In this document: positions 60,346-64,000 of the stretch, one piece after another | Layout: each line of letters begins with the position of its first letter | Numbering within the stretch: position 1 is the stretch's first letter | Source: Rattus norvegicus | Taxonomy: Eukaryota > Chordata > Mammalia > Rodentia > Muridae | Assembly (NCBI RefSeq): GCF_036323735.1 | Contig: NC_086024.1 | Span: 67,452,424 to 67,516,423, forward strand | Direction of reading: 5' to 3' | DNA: 64,000 nt | Translations under genes and position numbers: made by a program | Notes under the pieces: generated by a model | The model's database searches: none | Told to the model about the DNA's origin: nothing | What the model saw: only the letters and a program-made list of their open reading frames with translations

Positions 60346-61268
60346 CAAAAAAGATAGCATTTCACCACACAGTGCTGGTTCAACTGGTGGTCAGCATGTA
60401 GAAGAATGCATATTGGTTCATTCTTGTTGCCCTGAAAAAGTTCAAGGCCAAGTCAGCCAAGGACCTCCACATAAAACCAGATACACCTAAACTATTAAAA
60501 GAAGAAATAGGAAAGAGCCTTGAACACATGGACACTGGGGAAAATTTATTGAATAGAATACCAATGGCTTTTGCTCTAAGAGCAAGAATGGACAAATGGG
60601 ACTTCATAAAATGGCAAAGCTTCTGTAAGGCAAAGGACACTGTCATTAGGACAAAAAGGCAACCAACAGATTGGGGAAAGATCTTTACCAGTCCTATATC
60701 TGATAGAGGGCTAATATCCAATATATACAAACAACTCATTAAGTTAGACTCCAGAGTATCAAATAACCCTATTAAAATTGGGTACAGAGATAAACAAAGA
60801 ATCCTCAACTGAGGAATATTGAATGGCTGAGAAGTATGTAAAGAAATGTTCAACATCCTTAGTCATCAGGGAAATGCAAATCAAAACAACCCTGAGATTC
60901 CATCTCACACCATTCAGAATGGCTAAGATCGAAAACTCAGTTGAGAGCAAATACTGGAGTGGACATGGAGAAAAAGGAAAACGCCTCCACTGTTGGTGGG
61001 ATTGCAAGCTGGTACAACCATACTGGAAATCATATGGAGGTTCCTCTAGAAAATTGGACATAGTACTACCTAATGACCCAGCTATACCACCCATGGGCAT
61101 ATACCCAAAAGATGCTCCAATATATAACAAGCATGCATGCTCTACTATGTTTGTGGCAGCCTTATTTATAATAACCAGAAGCTGGGATGAACCCACATGT
61201 TCATTAACACAGGGATGGATACAGAAAATTTGGTACATCTACACAATGGTATACTACTCAGCTATTTT
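60346..61268 (+). pseudogene. L1 ORF2 C-terminal part, decayed
   Basis: Plus-strand ORF2 from about 'KKDSIF' to 'YYSAI'. Open pieces are 60528-60812 (94 codons) and 60823-61320 (165 codons, with 'MREMQIKTTLRFHLTP'-type region and a degenerate Cys/His cluster). It stops at 61268, where the last L1 of the window is inserted head-to-head. Confidence 0.9.
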
Positions 61269-61283
61269 TTTTTTGTTTGTTTC

Positions 61284-63547
61284 CCTAATTTCTTTCTCGG
61301 CTTGTTTCTCTTTTGTGTAGAGGAAGGCTACTGATTTATTTGAGTTAATTTTATACCCAGCCACTTTGCTGAAGTTGTTTATCAGCTTTAGTAGTTCTCT
61401 GGTGGAACTTTTGGGATCACTTAAATAAACTATCATATCATCTGCAAATAGTGATATTTTGACTTCTTCTTTTCCGATCTGTATCCCCTTGACCTCCTTT
61501 TGTTGTCTGATTGCTCTGGCTAGAACTTCAAGAACTATATTGAATAAGTAGGGAGAGAGTGGGCAGCCTTGTCTAGTTCCTGATTTTAGTGGGATTGCTT
61601 CAAGTTTCTCTCCATTTAGTTTAATGTTAGCAACTGGTTTGCTGTATATGGCTTTTACTATGTTTAGGTATGGGCCTTGAATTCCTATTCTTTCCAGGAC
61701 TTTTATCATGAAGGGGTGTTGAATTTTGTCAAATGCTTTCTCAGCATCTAATGAAATGATCATGTGGTTCTGTTCTTTCAGTTTGTTTATATAATGGATC
61801 ACGTTGATGGTTTTCCGTATATTAAACCATCCCTGCATGCCTGGGATGAAGCCTACTTGATCATGGTGGATGATTGTTTTGATGTGCTCTTGGATTCGGT
61901 TTGCCAGAATTTTATGGAGTATTTTTGCGTCGATATTCATAAGGGTAATTGGTCTGAAGTTCTCTTTCTTTGTTGGGTCTTTGTGTGGTTTAGGTATAAG
62001 AGTAATTGTGGCTTCATAGAAGGAATTCAGGAGTGATCCATCTGTTTCAATTTTGTGGAATAGTTTGGATAATATTGGTATGAGGTCTTCTATGAAGGTT
62101 TGATAGAATTCTGCACTAAACCCATCTGGACCTGGGCTCTTTTTGGTTGGGAGACCTTTAATGACTGCTTCTATTTCCTTAGGAGTTATGGGGTTGTTTA
62201 ACTGGTTTATCTGTTCCTGATTTAACTTCAGTACCTGATATTTGTCTAGGAAATTGTCCATTTCCTGTAAATTTTCAAGTTTTGTTGAATATAGGCTTTT
62301 ATAGTAAGATCTGATGATTTTTTGAATTTCCTCTGAATCTGTAGTTATGTCTCCCTTTTCATTTCTGATTTTGTTAATTTGGACACACTCTCTGGGTCCT
62401 CTCGTTAGTCTGGCTAAGGGTTTATCTATCATGTTGATTTTCTCAAAGAACCAACTTTTGGTTCTGTTGATTCTTTCTATGGTCCTTTTTGTTTCTACTT
62501 GGTTGATTTCAGCTCTGAGTTTGATTGTTTCCTGCTTCTACTCCTCCTGGGTGTATTTGCTTCTTTTTGCTCTAGAGCTTTTAGGTGTGCTGTCAAGCTG
62601 CTGACATATGCTCTTTCCTGTTTCTTTCTGCAGGCACACAGCGCTATGAGTTTTCCTCTTAGCACAGCTTTCATTGTGTACCATAAGTTTGGGTATGTTG
62701 TACCTTCATTTTCATTAAATTCTAAAAAGTTTTTAATTTCTTTCTTTATTTCTTCCTTGACTAGGTTATCATTGAGTAGAGCATTGTTCAATTTCCACGT
62801 ATATGTGGGCATTCTTCCCTTATTGTTATTGAAGACCAGTTTTAGCCCGTGGTGGTCTGATAGCACGCATGGGATTATTTCTATCTTTCTGTACCTGTTG
62901 AGGCCTGTTTTTTGACCAACTATATGGTCAATTTTGGAGAAAGTACCATGAGGAGCTGAGAAGAAGGTATATCCTTTTGCTTTAGGATAGAATGTTCTAT
63001 AAATATCTGTTAAGTCCATTTGGCTCATGACTTCTCTTAGTCTGTCTACGTCTCTGTGTAATTTCTGTTTCCATGATCTGTCCATTGATGAGAGTGGGGT
63101 GTTGAAATCTCCCACTATTATTGTGTGAGGTGCAATGTGTGTTTTGAGCTTTAGTAAGGTTTCTTTTATGTATGTAGGTGACCTTGTATTTGGGGCATAG
63201 ATATTTAGGATTGAGAGTTCATCTTGGTGGATTTTTCCTTTGATGAATATGAAGTGTCCTTCCTTATCTTTTTTGATGACTTTTAGTTGAAAATTGATTT
63301 TATTTGATATTAGAATGGCTACTCCAGCTTGCTTCTTCTGACCATTTGCTTGGAAAGTTGTTTTCCAGCCTTTCATTCTGAGGTAGTGTCTGTCTTTGTC
63401 TCTGAGGTATGTTTCCTGTAGGTAGCAGAATGCAGGGTCCTCGTTGCGTATCCAGTTTGTTAATCTATGTCTTTTTATTGGGGAGTTGAGGCCATTGATG
63501 TTGAGAGATATTAAGGAATAGTGATTATTGCTTCCTGTTATATTCAT
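61284..63547 (-). pseudogene. L1 ORF2, 3'-truncated, one frameshift
   Basis: Begins MNITGSNNHYSLISLNINGL with Trp at codon 61 (no stop). Endonuclease motifs QETY, GDFN and SDHH are present. Note QETY for QETH. The frame is lost at about 62535 by deletion of one C ('cctgcttctac' for 'cctgccttctac') and resumes in the piece 62432-61254, which holds the RT with SLDAEKAFD and FADD. It ends at the A-rich tail, so the C-terminal third of ORF2p is absent. Confidence 0.93.
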
Positions 63548-63606
63548 ATTTGGATGTGAGGTTATGTTTGTGTGCTTTTCTTCTCTTTGTTTTGTTGCCG
63601 AGACGA

Positions 63607-64000
63607 TTAGTTTCTTGCTTCTTCTAGGGTATAGCTTGCCTCCTTATGTTGGGCTTTACCCTTTATTATCCTTTGTAGTGCTGGATTTGTAGAAAGATAT
63701 TGTGTAAATTTGGTTTTGTCATGGAATATCTTGGTTTCTCCATCTATGTTAATTGAGAGTTTTGCAGGATACAGTAACCTGGGCTGGCACTTGTGTTCTC
63801 TTAGGGTCTGTATGACATCTGTCCAGGATCTTCTGGCCTTCATAGTTTCTGGCGAAAAGTCTGGTGTGATTCTGATAGGTCTGCCTTTATATGTTACTTG
63901 ACCTTTTTCCCTTACTGCTTTTAATATTCTTTCTTTATTTTGTGCGTTTGGTGTTCTGACAATAATGTGACGGGAGGTGTTTCTTTTCTGGTCCAATCTA
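63607..64000 (-). pseudogene. L1 ORF1 C-terminal part, cut by the window edge
   Basis: The 129 codons from 63996 are open to the stop at 63607 and match the ORF1 end at 33328-33720 almost residue for residue ('REKGQVTYKGRPIRITPDFS', 'ARRSWTDVIQTLREHKC'). Whether the full ORF1 is intact lies outside the window. Confidence 0.9.

Larger units (their letters stand above)
61269..64000 (-). mobile_element. Young rat-type LINE-1, 3' end missing, runs off the window
   Basis: Minus-strand order from the right edge: ORF1 C-terminus, 59-bp spacer, ORF2 up to 'AEKEIRET', then an A-rich tail (T-run 61265-61281). Thumb, C-terminus and 3' UTR are absent. An AATAAA on the element strand (complement TTTATT at 61335-61340) lies about 50 nt before the tail. 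The tail abuts interrupted L1 sequence, as expected for insertion into that older L1. Confidence 0.93.

Overview
This window looks like intergenic DNA from a rat (genus Rattus, most likely R. norvegicus). I see no convincing host protein-coding exon, promoter or conserved RNA gene. The species call rests on three things. The young LINE-1 copies share one 3' UTR that I recognise as rat-type. A BC1/ID-type SINE with a perfect 13-bp target-site duplication sits at 14864-14957. B1, B2, B3/B4 SINEs, MT-type and IAP-like LTRs and Lx LINE fragments give a general murid background. Long CA, CT and GA microsatellites fit the same picture.

Layout. 1-4.3 kb: 3' end of an old endogenous retrovirus and its LTR, a compound (CAA)16-CTA-(CTG)20 repeat, old L1, B2 and B1. 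4.3-8.3 kb: a 5'-truncated rat L1 (+) whose ORF2 is interrupted by the 3' end of a second L1. 8.3-19 kb: mostly single-copy-looking DNA with antisense LTRs, GA/CA microsatellites, an MT-type LTR, a diverged direct duplication, the ID element and a very old L1M fragment. 19.06-23.03 kb: an internally deleted IAP-like provirus on the minus strand. 23-28.7 kb: B1, B3, LTR fragments and microsatellites. 28.75-34.2 kb: a young L1 (-) with an almost open ORF2 and ORF1 C-terminus, whose 5' end is fused to a full-length U6 snRNA copy. 34.5-36 kb: a 5'-inverted Lx L1. 36-40 kb: old LTRs and a dispersed repeat that recurs at 26.5 kb. 40.2-64 kb: stacked L1s, including two with 5' UTR monomers, a rearranged L1 with an inverted segment, and a last L1 (-) that ends abruptly in ORF2 with an A-rich tail and runs off the right edge.

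The recognisable coding capacity is that of mobile elements: L1 ORF1p (RNA-binding chaperone) and ORF2p (endonuclease plus reverse transcriptase), nearly all visibly broken. L1 target-primed reverse transcription explains most of the structure seen here: SINE insertions with duplications, the U6-L1 chimera, the inversion and the truncations. I found no undescribed multi-gene system. The most informative objects are the U6-L1 chimera, the L1 that ends inside ORF2, and the long pure CTG tract. Family names are from recognition by eye; boundaries without visible duplications are approximate.
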